Part shown: in pieces, positions 42,655-51,610 of the stretch
How the letters are laid out: every line of letters begins with the position of its first letter
Numbering within the stretch: the first letter of the stretch is position 1
Source: Lachnospiraceae bacterium
Lineage (GTDB): Bacteria > Bacillota > Clostridia > Lachnospirales > Lachnospiraceae
Direction: 5' to 3'
Assembly (NCBI GenBank): GCA_021203205.1
Contig: JAJQBQ010000001.1
Location: 17,073-81,072, forward strand
DNA length: 64,000 bases
Position numbers and translations under genes: made by a program
Notes under the pieces: generated by a model
Databases searched by the model: none
The model's input: the letters and a program-made list of their open reading frames with translations, nothing else
What the model was told of the DNA's origin: nothing

Positions 42655-44577
42655 ATGCCGGAAAGCGAAAAGGAAAAAAATAATTCGGGAACTAGCCTGC
42701 TAAAATTTATCACCTGCGGCAGCGTGGACGACGGAAAATCCACGCTGATCGGCCACATGCTTTACGACGCGAAACTTTTGTATACCGACCAGGAGCAGGC
42801 GCTGGAGCTGGACAGCCGCGTGGGAAGCCGGGGCGGAGAGATTGATTATTCACTGCTGCTGGACGGCCTGATGGCAGAGCGGGAGCAGGGGATCACCATA
42901 GATGTGGCCTACCGGTATTTCACCACGGAACGCCGAAGCTTTATTGTGGCGGACACGCCGGGGCATGAGGAGTACACGAGAAATATGGCGGTGGGCGCAT
43001 CCTTCGCCGACTTGGCGGTGATCCTGGTGGATGCGACGAAAGGCGTGCTGATCCAGACGCGCAGGCACACGCGCATCTGTGCGCTGATGGGCATCCGACA
43101 CTTTGTGTTTGCGGTGAACAAGATGGATCTGGCCCGGTACGATGAGCAGACTTTCCTGGCGCTGGAGCGGGATCTGCGGCGGCTGGCGGCCGAGTTTGCG
43201 CCGCGCTCCGTGACGGTCATCCCAGTCTCGGCGACGGAGGGCGATAATATCACGAAAAAATCCCTGCGCATGCCCTGGTACCGGGGACCGGCGCTGCTGT
43301 CCTGGCTGGAGGAAGTGGATGTCCGGTCGGACGAGACGGAGACGGGCTTTGTCATGCCGGTGCAGCGGGTGAGCCGGCCGGACCGCACATTCCGGGGTTA
43401 TCAGGGGCAGCCCTCCCGGGGAACTCTTCGCGTGGGTGATGAGGTTCGTGTGCTGCCGGGCGGAGAGACGGCGGCGGTGAGTCATCTTTATCTCATGGAC
43501 CGGGAGGTGGAGGAGATCCACGCCGGAACCGCTGTCACCGTGCAGCTGGATCGGGAGATCGACATTTCCAGGGGCAGCGTTCTGGTGCACGATGCGTCCG
43601 TGCAGGTGGGCAACCTGTTCGCGGCCACCATTCTCTGGATGGACGACGCGCCGCTTTCCGCAGGGAGAAACTATATCCTGAAGCTCGGCACAAAGCAGAT
43701 ACCGGCAACGGTCCTGAAAATACGCCACAAGGTGAATCTGCAGGACGGGTCGCCGACACCGACGGATATCCTCTATAAAAATGAAATTGCGGTCTGCGAG
43801 ATCGCGGTATCGGATAAAATCGCCTTTCACAGCTTCCGCAGCGCGTCGGGAAATGGGGACAGTCGTACAGGAGGCGCAGGAGGTACAGCCGACACGTGCG
43901 ACCGTGCCCTGGGTACCTTTATACTGATTGACCGCGTTTCGAACATGACATCCGCCTGCGGAACGGTGGAAAATACAGAGCCCGGCCAGCGCAACGTGGG
44001 CTTCCAGAAATTTGCGGTCACCAGGGAAGAACGGGCGGCGCAGAAGGGCCAGAAGCCTCTCACGGTCTGGTTCACCGGCCTGTCCGGATCGGGAAAATCC
44101 ACGCTGGCAAATCAACTGGAGCAGCGGCTCACCTCCATGGGCTATCACACCATGCTTCTGGACGGCGATAATGTCCGCCTGGGCTTAAACCGCGACCTGG
44201 GCTTTCAGGAGGCGGATCGGGTGGAAAACATCCGCCGCGCCGCAGAGGTGGCGAAGCTCATGAACGATGCGGGGCTGATCGTCCTGACATCCTTCATCTC
44301 GCCGTTTGAGAGCGACCGAAGGCGCGCCAGAGAGATCATCGGGGAGGGCTTTTTTGAAATCCATGTCAGCACACCCCTCGCGGAATGCGAGCGGCGCGAT
44401 GTGAAGGGCCTTTACGCGAAAGCCCGGCGCGGCGAGATCGCTCATTTCACAGGTATTTCCAGCCCGTTCGAGGAGCCGCAGCATGCCGCGATGCGCGTGG
44501 ATACATCCGAGACGGATGTGAAGGAGTGTGTGGAGAAGATTTTGAAGCAGATCGAGCCGCTGATCCGGTTAAGCTGA
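42655..44577 (+). CDS. cysNC: bifunctional sulfate adenylyltransferase subunit 1 / adenylylsulfate kinase
   Basis: The CysN half (residues 1 to about 460) is a translation-factor-like GTPase with GSVDDGKST, DTPGHEEYTRN and NKMDLAR; it drives APS formation with CysD. The CysC half (about 470-640) is APS kinase with a second P-loop FTGLSGSGKST, LDGDNVRLGLNRDLGF and GLYAKARRGEIAHFTGI, and phosphorylates APS to PAPS. ATG 42655 has GGAAAGGGAG upstream. Fusions of this kind are known in proteobacteria and some anaerobes. Together with CysD it yields PAPS. Confidence 0.96.
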   Translation: MPESEKEKNNSGTSLLKFITCGSVDDGKSTLIGHMLYDAKLLYTDQEQALELDSRVGSRGGEIDYSLLLDGLMAEREQGITIDVAYRYFTTERRSFIVADTPGHEEYTRNMAVGASFADLAVILVDATKGVLIQTRRHTRICALMGIRHFVFAVNKMDLARYDEQTFLALERDLRRLAAEFAPRSVTVIPVSATEGDNITKKSLRMPWYRGPALLSWLEEVDVRSDETETGFVMPVQRVSRPDRTFRGYQGQPSRGTLRVGDEVRVLPGGETAAVSHLYLMDREVEEIHAGTAVTVQLDREIDISRGSVLVHDASVQVGNLFAATILWMDDAPLSAGRNYILKLGTKQIPATVLKIRHKVNLQDGSPTPTDILYKNEIAVCEIAVSDKIAFHSFRSASGNGDSRTGGAGGTADTCDRALGTFILIDRVSNMTSACGTVENTEPGQRNVGFQKFAVTREERAAQKGQKPLTVWFTGLSGSGKSTLANQLEQRLTSMGYHTMLLDGDNVRLGLNRDLGFQEADRVENIRRAAEVAKLMNDAGLIVLTSFISPFESDRRRAREIIGEGFFEIHVSTPLAECERRDVKGLYAKARRGEIAHFTGISSPFEEPQHAAMRVDTSETDVKECVEKILKQIEPLIRLS

Positions 44578-44669
44578 AGGACACGATCCACGCCAACCGG
44601 ATGAGTAAATATTTTGTGCTGAAGAAGATGATTGTAGAACAGCCACCTTCCTGCAAAAAAGCAGAAACT

Positions 44670-44835
44670 TTGCGAAATAAAACTTTTCGGTGAAATTTGC
44701 GGACGAAGTTTCCGCGAGTTCTGAAGTACGCTTTGTGAACTTCAGAAGCCGTGAATAATAATTATTTATTGGAGCAAGAGTCAGAAGGTGAGATGATTCC
44801 ACAGAAAAATGAAAAAGTTTTTGCTGGAATCGAGA
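44670..44835. repeat. hairpin-rich element between cysNC and the CHR gene
   Basis: TTCTGAAGT (44719-44727) pairs perfectly with ACTTCAGAA (44739-44747). GCGGA/TCCGC lies just before it, and GATTCCA (44795 region) pairs with TGGAATC after an A/T-rich arm. CTGAAGTACGCTTTGTGA (44721-44738) resembles 663-681 before gyrA, and CCGTGAAT (44749-44756) is the complement of the recurrent ATTCACGG. This 322-bp gap holds no gene. Confidence 0.45.
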
Positions 44836-44899
44836 GGTGAGATTGTTTCGGCAGGGAACAATAAGAAACCTGCGATTTGTTAAGGAAGGAACGGAAATT

Positions 44900-46084
44900 A
44901 TGTACGACTCCGGCCTCATAGAAAACAGAAAAGTCATAACGAAACAGGAGAGGAAAGGCCTGCTTTCCATGCTGGGCTCGTTCTTTGGGATCGGCCTGAT
45001 CGGCTTTGGCGGCGGTAATGCGCTGGTGCCTGTCATCCGCAACACCGTAGTCGAAAAGAGAAAACTGATCTCCGATCAGAGCTATCACGACAAGGTGTTT
45101 ATCGCGAATATTACGCCGGGGGCTCTGCCGGTGGAAGTGGCCTGCGGTGTGGGGCGCGAGGTGGCCGGAAGGCTGGGTATGGTGCTGGCGCCGGTGGCCA
45201 TGGCGCTGCCGGGCGCCGCGCTGGTGGTGCTGATGCTCGCCTGCTTTTCGAGGCTCGGTCAGACAGCCAGAAGCTGCGTTCAGCTGTTTTCGGTGGCGGT
45301 CAGCGTGTATATCATTTATCTGTTGGTTTCCTACATTATAACCATGCTGCGCGAGGCGGCGGAAGCGGGGAAAAGGCGGGAGCACATTGCCATTTTTCTG
45401 GTGACTACGCTGTTTGTCTCCGGAAGCTCTTTCTGTGAGATGGTGGGAATTGATACGACATATATTCCGGAGGCGTCGCCTGCCGCAATTATGATCTGTG
45501 TGTTGGTGTACGCGATCCTGACGAAGCGCGAAAAAGGCGGCGTTAAAATGAATCTGAGAGGTCTGGCGCTGGATGAGAGCTGGTGTGGGCTGATCCTCGT
45601 GGCGGCAGCTATCCCGGCAGTCATCCTCTGCTCGGAGGCTCTGGAGTTTTTGGGGCGCGGCATGCTCTCGGCGGTTCTTTCCTTCGGCGGCGGCGACGCT
45701 TACCTCGGTATCGCCGATGATCTGTTCGTGGAGAGCGGCATGTTCACGACGGACGAGTTTTATGTCCAGCTGGTGACGGTGGCCAATATCCTGCCCGGAT
45801 CCATTCTGGTGAAAATGCTGACCGGCATGGGATACCTTCTGGGCGCGGCGGCCACCGGAAGCGTGTGGGGCGGCATTGCGGTGGCGGTGGCGGGGTTTGG
45901 CTGCGCAACTTACACCTCCTGCGGAACATATTTGCTGGTGGAAAACATGTACATGGCATCGAAAAAAATGGCGATTTTTAAGTTTATCAAGGAGATCGTG
46001 AAGCCGATCGTGGCGGCGTTCATGGTGGCGGTCATCGTGTCGCTGGTGCAGAAGGACATAAATATACTGACCTCATTATTCTGA
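44900..46084 (+). CDS. CHR-family (chromate transporter-like) permease, two-domain
   Basis: A 394-residue membrane protein made of two related halves: IGLIGFGGGNALVPVI...FIANITPGALPV in the first, and LSFGGGDAYLGIADD...TVANILPGSILV in the second, the signature of the long CHR family. The best-known members expel chromate, an analogue of sulfate. Here the gene lies between cysNC and a sulfotransferase, so sulfate or a related oxyanion is a plausible substrate; that is inference. ATG 44900 follows AAGGAACGG. Confidence 0.85.
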   Translation: MYDSGLIENRKVITKQERKGLLSMLGSFFGIGLIGFGGGNALVPVIRNTVVEKRKLISDQSYHDKVFIANITPGALPVEVACGVGREVAGRLGMVLAPVAMALPGAALVVLMLACFSRLGQTARSCVQLFSVAVSVYIIYLLVSYIITMLREAAEAGKRREHIAIFLVTTLFVSGSSFCEMVGIDTTYIPEASPAAIMICVLVYAILTKREKGGVKMNLRGLALDESWCGLILVAAAIPAVILCSEALEFLGRGMLSAVLSFGGGDAYLGIADDLFVESGMFTTDEFYVQLVTVANILPGSILVKMLTGMGYLLGAAATGSVWGGIAVAVAGFGCATYTSCGTYLLVENMYMASKKMAIFKFIKEIVKPIVAAFMVAVIVSLVQKDINILTSLF

Positions 46085-46101
46085 CGGGGGGAGAAAAGAG
46101 A

Positions 46102-47049
46102 ATGGCGTATCCGGATTTTGTATGTATGGGATTTCAAAAGTGCGGCACCACAAGCCTGTATGATATTCTGGCGCAGCACCCGCAGGTGGCACTGTGCCGG
46201 GACGTGAAGGAGCCGATGTATTACCGTGTGCCGTTTCTGTCTGTGATTGGTCTCGGGAGTGTTTACTACCGAAAAAGATATTTCGGCCACGTCGGGCGGG
46301 GTGATCGGCGCAAAAAAGGCGAAATCAACGCCGGCCTGACCTTTGGCGGCTGTGCAGAGAAACTGGCGAAGGATTTTCCCCGGGATACGAAGATGATTTT
46401 CATGCTGCGCAATCCGGTGGACCGCAGCTATTCCGCCTATAAATATTTTCTGGCGCGGGGGTTTCTCCCGGCGGAGGCGGTGGCGTACGATGCCGTACAC
46501 GGACACGCGCGGGGGTTCGACCACTATGCGCACAGTGTGCTGGACGACCCTGGGCAGCGGGGGAAAATCATGTCGTCGCGCATGAAATACCTGGTATTTT
46601 CCCAGAGCAATTACGCGGCCTGCATCAGCGATTATCTGAAAGAATTTGACATCCGCAACATGAAGTTTGTGGTTTTCGAAGATTTTATCCGCGACCAGCA
46701 CCGCGTCTGCCGGGAAATCTATGAGTTTATCGGCGTGGAAGATGCGGAAGGCATACAGTATAATCTCCGCTCGAATGAGGGCAGGGAGAGGGCGACCTCC
46801 GGCCTGCGCGCGCGGGAATTTTGTATTATAAAAGGAATCAATTATTTTTTGTACGATCTCATCGCCATGCCGCACTGGGCGCCGAAGCTTTATGAGCGCT
46901 ATGCCGCATTTTACGGAAAGATACGGAGCAAATGCCTCGCGGAGGATTCGGACCGGAGCGGGGTGCTGCCGTCCACGCGCACGTACCTGATGGGGTATTT
47001 TGAGAAGGATCTGAATCATCTGGAGAAATTGACGGGGGTTCGGTGGTGA
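46102..47049 (+). CDS. PAPS-dependent sulfotransferase
   Basis: A soluble 315-residue sulfotransferase. The 5'-phosphosulfate loop is GFQKCGTTSLYD (residues 10-21) and the 3'-phosphate site is FMLRNPVDRSYSAY (100-113), the two features that define PAPS binding. It starts 18 bases after the CHR gene and so sits in the same transcript as cysD-cysNC, which make PAPS. No signal peptide or membrane segment. The acceptor could be a glycan, lipid, steroid or other small molecule; nothing in the sequence decides. Confidence 0.92.
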   Translation: MAYPDFVCMGFQKCGTTSLYDILAQHPQVALCRDVKEPMYYRVPFLSVIGLGSVYYRKRYFGHVGRGDRRKKGEINAGLTFGGCAEKLAKDFPRDTKMIFMLRNPVDRSYSAYKYFLARGFLPAEAVAYDAVHGHARGFDHYAHSVLDDPGQRGKIMSSRMKYLVFSQSNYAACISDYLKEFDIRNMKFVVFEDFIRDQHRVCREIYEFIGVEDAEGIQYNLRSNEGRERATSGLRAREFCIIKGINYFLYDLIAMPHWAPKLYERYAAFYGKIRSKCLAEDSDRSGVLPSTRTYLMGYFEKDLNHLEKLTGVRW

Positions 47050-47269
47050 GGAGCCGGATACGAATGAGAGATACGGAAGAGCCGAAAGGAAGAATATAAG
47101 GGAACCGAAGGGGAGACGAAAAGAGAACTGAAGAAAAAACAATAGAATTGAGAGAGACAAAGAAAAATACAAAAAACAGCGATGACCGCATTTAATGGAA
47201 AATTAAAACCGGCAGCAAAGGAAACGTGAGATGAAATAAAAAAGGAAATTCTGGGAGGAATGAGGAGAG
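47050..47269 (+). other. purine-rich spacer
   Basis: Strikingly A/G-rich on the plus strand, especially 47065-47180 (runs such as GGAAGAGCCGAAAGGAAG). No gene, clear terminator or promoter seen. The spacer ends in GGGAGGAATGAGGAGAG, the ribosome-binding region of the TSUP gene. Confidence 0.5.
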
Positions 47270-48055
47270 ATGTATGAATTTTTGATCTGCGCGATCGCGG
47301 GGATTGGGGCTGGGGTGGCTACCGGGTTTGCGGGGCTGTCGGCCGCAGTTTATATATCACCGATTCTGGTGACTTTTCTGGATGTGCCGGTCTATGAGGC
47401 GATTGGCATTTCGCTGGCGTCTGATGTGCTGGCGTCGGGGGTGTCGTCGCTGACCTATTACCGCCACGGAAATATTGATCTCAAACACTGTATCCCGTTG
47501 CTGTCCTCGGTGCTGGGCTTTGCCATCATCGGCAGCATTGCCGGGTATTTCTTTTCTGTATCCGATACCGGGAACACAATTTTGTCCTACTGGTCGGTGG
47601 TGATGTCGCTGTTTCTGGGCATTCAGTTTCTTGTGCGCCGGACAGACAAAGAGAGAGGCGGCGGAAGTGCAAACGGCACTGACGTAAAAAGGAAAATACT
47701 CGCTGTGCTGTTCGGCATTTATACCGGTTTTGTCTGCGGTTTTCAGGGCACGGGCGGCGGCATGATGATGTTGTTTATCCTGACGCTCGTCATGGGCTAT
47801 GAGCTGAAAACCGCGGTGGGCACCAGCGTATTTATCATGACATTTACCGCCCTGATCGGGTCTGCCTCACATTTTTGCATCAACGGCTCGCCGGATTTGT
47901 TCCGACTGGCCGTTTGCGTGCTGTTTACGCTGGCTGCCGCGCAGATTTCGGCGGTGGCGGCAAATCGAATTACGGAAAAGAGCAGCAACCGGATCATCGG
48001 GGCGCTGCTGACGGTGTCTGCGGTGATTATGCTGTGGGTGAAACTGGCTTCGTGA
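47270..48055 (+). CDS. TSUP (TauE/SafE) family permease
   Basis: A 261-residue protein with about eight hydrophobic segments and the duplicated pattern of the TSUP family: GIGAGVATGFAGLSAAVYISPIL in the first half and GIYTGFVCGFQGTGGGMMMLFIL in the second. Members move sulfite, sulfate, sulfonates or other organic anions. It is the last gene of the sulfate cluster, followed by a strong hairpin. Direction and substrate are unknown. Confidence 0.88.
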   Translation: MYEFLICAIAGIGAGVATGFAGLSAAVYISPILVTFLDVPVYEAIGISLASDVLASGVSSLTYYRHGNIDLKHCIPLLSSVLGFAIIGSIAGYFFSVSDTGNTILSYWSVVMSLFLGIQFLVRRTDKERGGGSANGTDVKRKILAVLFGIYTGFVCGFQGTGGGMMMLFILTLVMGYELKTAVGTSVFIMTFTALIGSASHFCINGSPDLFRLAVCVLFTLAAAQISAVAANRITEKSSNRIIGALLTVSAVIMLWVKLAS

Positions 48056-48098
48056 TGAAAAGATGCCGATTCATATTTACAGAAATAGCTTCGCTGAC

Positions 48099-48141
48099 GG
48101 CCACTCCCGGACTGACAGAATTTCTCAGTCCGGGAGTGGCC
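48099..48141. terminator. 17-bp perfect inverted repeat ending the sulfate cluster
   Basis: GGCCACTCCCGGACTGA (48099-48115) and its exact complement (48125-48141) enclose nine bases. TGCACA/TGTGCA follows near 48167. Lack of a T-run makes it an atypical terminator. The region to 48332 also contains ATTTCACAACT (48211-48221). Confidence 0.6.
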
Positions 48142-48332
48142 TGTGTTTCGAGGTTCGGAAAGCCTGCACAGTGACATGTGCAGTTATAATTGTTACAACC
48201 GTGTTACAAAATTTCACAACTTTTCGTATTTTTTCTCTTTCTTTTTTCACGAAAATAGATTATAGTATAGGCTGGGTTGGGTTTCTGATAATAGGAAGGA
48301 ATCAAAAGTAATATAAGTGAGGTGGGGCACAC

Positions 48333-49415
48333 ATGATTTCAAACCAGATTTTAAAGAGTACCATCGACGGTCTGTACGATATTTCAAAGACAAATCTCTG
48401 CGTGCTGGATACGGACGGAAAGCTTCTGGTGTCGACGTTTCAGCCGGAGGATATTCTGGAGACGGCGGCGCTGGAGTTTATCAGTTCCTCCGCGGACAGC
48501 CAGCAGATTCGCGGTTATCAGTTTTTTAAGGTAAATGATGAGAGCCAGCTGGAGTACATTCTGGTGGCGCAGGGTTCCGGCGCGGACGTGAATATGATCG
48601 GCAAGATGGCGGCGTTCCAGCTGCAGGGGCTGGTCGTGGCCTACCGCGAGCGCTATGATAAGGATAATTTCATTAAAAATCTGCTTCTTGACAACCTGCT
48701 TCTCGTGGATATTTATAACCGCGCGAAGAAGCTTCATATAGACATCAACGCGAAACGCTGCATTTTCCTCATCGAGACGAAGAATGAGAAGGATATGAAT
48801 GCGCTGGAGACGGTGCGCACGCTCTATTCCACGGGCAACCGGGACTTTGTCACGGTGGTGGATGAGAAAAACATCATTCTGGTGCGCGAAGTGGCGGAAA
48901 ACGAGACATATGACGATCTGGAAAAGACGGCGCACGTCATTTTGGATATGTTAAATATGGAAGCCATGAGCCGGGTGAAGATCGCTTACGGCACCATCGT
49001 GAACGAGATCCGCGACATTTCCCGCTCTTACAAGGAAGCTTCCATGGCGCTGGAAGTCGGGAAAATCTTTTACAGCGACAAAAATATTGTGGCGTACAAC
49101 AACCTCGGCATCGGTCGTCTGATTTATCAGCTTCCGGTACCGCTGTGCAAAATGTTTATCAAGGAAATTTTTGACGGAAAGTCACCGAACGATTACGACG
49201 AGGAGACACTGCTCACCATCAACAAGTTCTTCGAGAACAATCTGAACGTTTCCGAGACCTCCAGACAGCTCTACATCCACAGGAACACCCTGGTGTACCG
49301 GCTGGATAAGCTGCAGAAGAGCACGGGACTGGATCTGCGTGTGTTCGATGACGCCATCACGTTCAAGATCGCGCTGATGGTGGTGAAGTATATGAATTAT
49401 ATGGAGGAGACGTAA
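48333..49415 (+). CDS. CdaR/PucR-type transcriptional regulator
   Basis: A 360-residue regulator. The N-terminal third resembles a small-molecule sensor (LYDISKTNLCVLDTDGKLLVSTF). The middle is a GGDEF-like fold as in CdaR (IAYGTIVNEIRDISRSYKEASMALEVGKI). The C-terminal PucR helix-turn-helix is LLTINKFFENNLNVSETSRQLYIHRNTLVYRLDKLQKSTGLDLR. Such proteins activate nearby catabolic genes. Its targets here are unknown; it lies next to the sulfate cluster and upstream of ftsE. GAGGTGGGG precedes ATG 48333. Confidence 0.88.
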   Translation: MISNQILKSTIDGLYDISKTNLCVLDTDGKLLVSTFQPEDILETAALEFISSSADSQQIRGYQFFKVNDESQLEYILVAQGSGADVNMIGKMAAFQLQGLVVAYRERYDKDNFIKNLLLDNLLLVDIYNRAKKLHIDINAKRCIFLIETKNEKDMNALETVRTLYSTGNRDFVTVVDEKNIILVREVAENETYDDLEKTAHVILDMLNMEAMSRVKIAYGTIVNEIRDISRSYKEASMALEVGKIFYSDKNIVAYNNLGIGRLIYQLPVPLCKMFIKEIFDGKSPNDYDEETLLTINKFFENNLNVSETSRQLYIHRNTLVYRLDKLQKSTGLDLRVFDDAITFKIALMVVKYMNYMEET

Positions 49416-49510
49416 GCAGAAATAATACCGGAGAATTGAAATCATAAAAGAAAACGGCTGTTTTCACTGAGGGGAACATGTTTTAAGAACAGTCGGAAAA
49501 ACATGAGAAG

Positions 49511-49690
49511 AAACGGGACGAATTATCAGAATGACAGAAACCGGGGATGTTTCAGGCAGAGGTATGGAAAGAAACAGGCTGGTTCATTAAAACTACGGAA
49601 GCCCGGGAAGATATTGGACAGATGCATGAAAAACAGGCTGATTCATCAGAAGGACGGAAGCCGGGAAGGTTTCCGGACAGATGCGCGAAA
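49511..49690 (+). repeat. three tandem copies of a ~60-bp unit upstream of ftsE
   Basis: Units begin at about 49511, 49572 and 49631. Copies 2 and 3 share AAACAGGCTGRTTCAT, ACGGAAGCC and GGACAGATGC; copy 1 is more diverged. A short open frame crosses them but has no ribosome-binding site. This 304-bp gap between the regulator and ftsE has no gene. Confidence 0.75.
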
Positions 49691-49719
49691 ATGAGATAAG
49701 TAATTACAAGGAGTTAAAT

Positions 49720-50400
49720 ATGATTGAGTTGAAGAATGTCACGAAGGCATATACACAGGGGGTGCCTGCGATCAATCACATCAATCTGCAGATTCAAAAG
49801 GGGGAATTTGTGTTTGTGGTTGGCAAAAGCGGGTCCGGCAAGTCTACGCTGATCAAGCTTCTGCTGAAGGAGCTGGAGCCGACGGAGGGCGAGATTATCG
49901 TGAACGGTTCGAATCTGGGGAAGATGAAGCACCGTCAGGTTCCGAAGTACCGCCGCCAGATCGGGTTTGTGTTTCAGGATTTCAGGCTGTTAAAAGATCG
50001 AAATGTTTATGAGAATATTGCGTTCGCGCAGAAGGTAATTTCCGCGCCGCCGCGGGCGATCGAGCGGAAGGTATCGTCCGTGTTAAAATTGGTTGGTTTG
50101 AGTGAGAAGTACCGCTCATTTCCGGACGAACTCTCCGGCGGCGAGCAGCAGCGCGTGGCGCTGGCGCGGGCGCTGGTGAATAATCCGTCCATCCTGCTGG
50201 CGGACGAGCCCACGGGAAATCTTGACCCGAAGAATTCCTGGGAGATCATGAAGCTGATGGAGGAGATCAATCATATGGGCACTACGGTGGTCGTGGTGAC
50301 GCACAATAATGAGATCGTGGAAGCCTTCCAGAAGAGAGAAATTACCATGAAAAAGGGCAATATCGTGAGTGACAGCGGAAAGGAAGTGGAATCGGCATGA
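49720..50400 (+). CDS. ftsE: cell division ATP-binding protein FtsE
   Basis: ABC ATPase of the FtsEX complex, which signals across the membrane to activate peptidoglycan hydrolases at division or elongation. Walker A is GKSGSGKST (35-43), signature LSGGEQQRVALARA, Walker B ILLADEPTGNLDPKN. The Q-loop region VFQDFRLLKDRNVYENI is typical of FtsE. 226 residues. AAGGAG precedes ATG 49720, and the stop overlaps the ftsX start by four bases (ATGA), so translation is coupled. Confidence 0.97.
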   Translation: MIELKNVTKAYTQGVPAINHINLQIQKGEFVFVVGKSGSGKSTLIKLLLKELEPTEGEIIVNGSNLGKMKHRQVPKYRRQIGFVFQDFRLLKDRNVYENIAFAQKVISAPPRAIERKVSSVLKLVGLSEKYRSFPDELSGGEQQRVALARALVNNPSILLADEPTGNLDPKNSWEIMKLMEEINHMGTTVVVVTHNNEIVEAFQKREITMKKGNIVSDSGKEVESA

Positions 50401-51305
50401 GAATACATTCCTTTTTTGATGCGCTCGGACAGGGCCTGAAAAATATTCGGCGCAACAAGATGTTTTCGTTTGCGTCGATCTGTACCATTGCTGCCTGCAT
50501 TTTTTTGCTCGGCATGTTCTACGCGATTGTGGTGAATGTACAGCATATTGTGCAGAATGTGGAGGAACAGGTCGGCATCACCACCTTTTTTGACGAGGGG
50601 ATCACCGACGAGGAGATCGAAAACCTCAAGGCAGCCATCGAGGCGAACGACATCGTGGAGTCGGTGACTTACATATCCGCGGAGGAGGCCTGGGAAAATT
50701 ACAAGGCGGAGTATTTCGCCTCTGCCCCGGAGCTGGCGGAAGGCTACGCGGACGACAATCCGCTGGCGGATTCGGCATCCTTCGAAATTTATCTGAATGA
50801 CATCTCCTACCAGGAGGAATTTGTGGAGTATCTGGAGGGCCTGGACGGCATAAGGCAGGTCAACGCCTCCGCCACATCGGCGGAATTCCTGACGGAGTTC
50901 GGGCAGATTGTGGGCTACGTTTCGGCGGCCATCATCGCCATTCTGCTGGGCGTGGGCATCTTCCTCATCAGCAACACGGTCATGATCGGCATTTCCGTGC
51001 GGCGGGATGAGATTCATATCATGAAGCTGGTCGGAGCCACCGATTCGTATGTGCGGGCGCCCTTCCTGATTGAGGGTGTGGTCATCGGCATGCTGGGCGC
51101 GCTGCCGGCGCTGCTGATCGTGTATGTGCTGTACGGCCGGGTGACGAACTATATTCTGGCCCAGTTTGAGGGCGTGACGACGCTGCTCACGATGCTGCCG
51201 GTATCGCAGATCTTTAAGGTACTGATTCCCATGGCGCTTCTGATCGGTGCGGGCATCGGGTACGTCGGGAGCAGGATTACGCTGCATAAGCATCTGCAGG
51301 TGTAG
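50397..51305 (+). CDS. ftsX: cell division protein FtsX
   Basis: Membrane partner of FtsE. A short N-terminal tail and transmembrane helix (MFSFASICTIAACIFLLGMFYAIVV) lead to an extracellular loop of about 130 residues with the usual ISAEEAWENYKAEY segment, then three more helices, including FLISNTVMIGISVRRDEIHIMKLVGATDSYVRAPFLIEG. In Gram-positive bacteria the outer loop contacts a PcsB/CwlO-type hydrolase; such a gene comes next. Confidence 0.97.
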   Translation: MRIHSFFDALGQGLKNIRRNKMFSFASICTIAACIFLLGMFYAIVVNVQHIVQNVEEQVGITTFFDEGITDEEIENLKAAIEANDIVESVTYISAEEAWENYKAEYFASAPELAEGYADDNPLADSASFEIYLNDISYQEEFVEYLEGLDGIRQVNASATSAEFLTEFGQIVGYVSAAIIAILLGVGIFLISNTVMIGISVRRDEIHIMKLVGATDSYVRAPFLIEGVVIGMLGALPALLIVYVLYGRVTNYILAQFEGVTTLLTMLPVSQIFKVLIPMALLIGAGIGYVGSRITLHKHLQV

Positions 51306-51365
51306 TGGTTAGTGGCTGGTAGTTAGTGGCTGGTGGCTGGCGGTTAGTGATTAGCGGTTGGCGGC
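51306..51365 (+). repeat. degenerate short tandem repeat after ftsX
   Basis: Units of the form GTGGCTGGTAGTTA repeat imperfectly four to five times. The remaining spacer to 51610 shows no gene and ends in AAGGAGG before the next gene. Confidence 0.65.
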
Positions 51366-51610
51366 CGGGGATTTCCGGACAGAGCACTTTATAAGACGGC
51401 TTTTGCCGGTACAGGCGGACAGGAAAGTGTTTACGTCTGTGAGAGGCTGGAAATAGAGGATGAAATAGATGAGTGGAGTTACAGGTCGCTCCGGAGGAAG
51501 GGAAGACGAGTGCACGGACAGATGTTTTGGATAAGAAATGTGTATGAGTGGAAAATCCGAAAATATCTGCGGGGCTCGAAAACAGTAAATTTTAAGGAGG
51601 AATTTCGATA

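Noticed and set aside
44569..45385. minus-strand open frames across the cysNC-CHR gap
   Set aside because: They overlap the CHR gene antisense and the hairpin element; composition is not protein-like.
49503..49694. 63-residue open frame before ftsE
   Set aside because: It consists of the 60-bp tandem repeats and lacks a ribosome-binding site.
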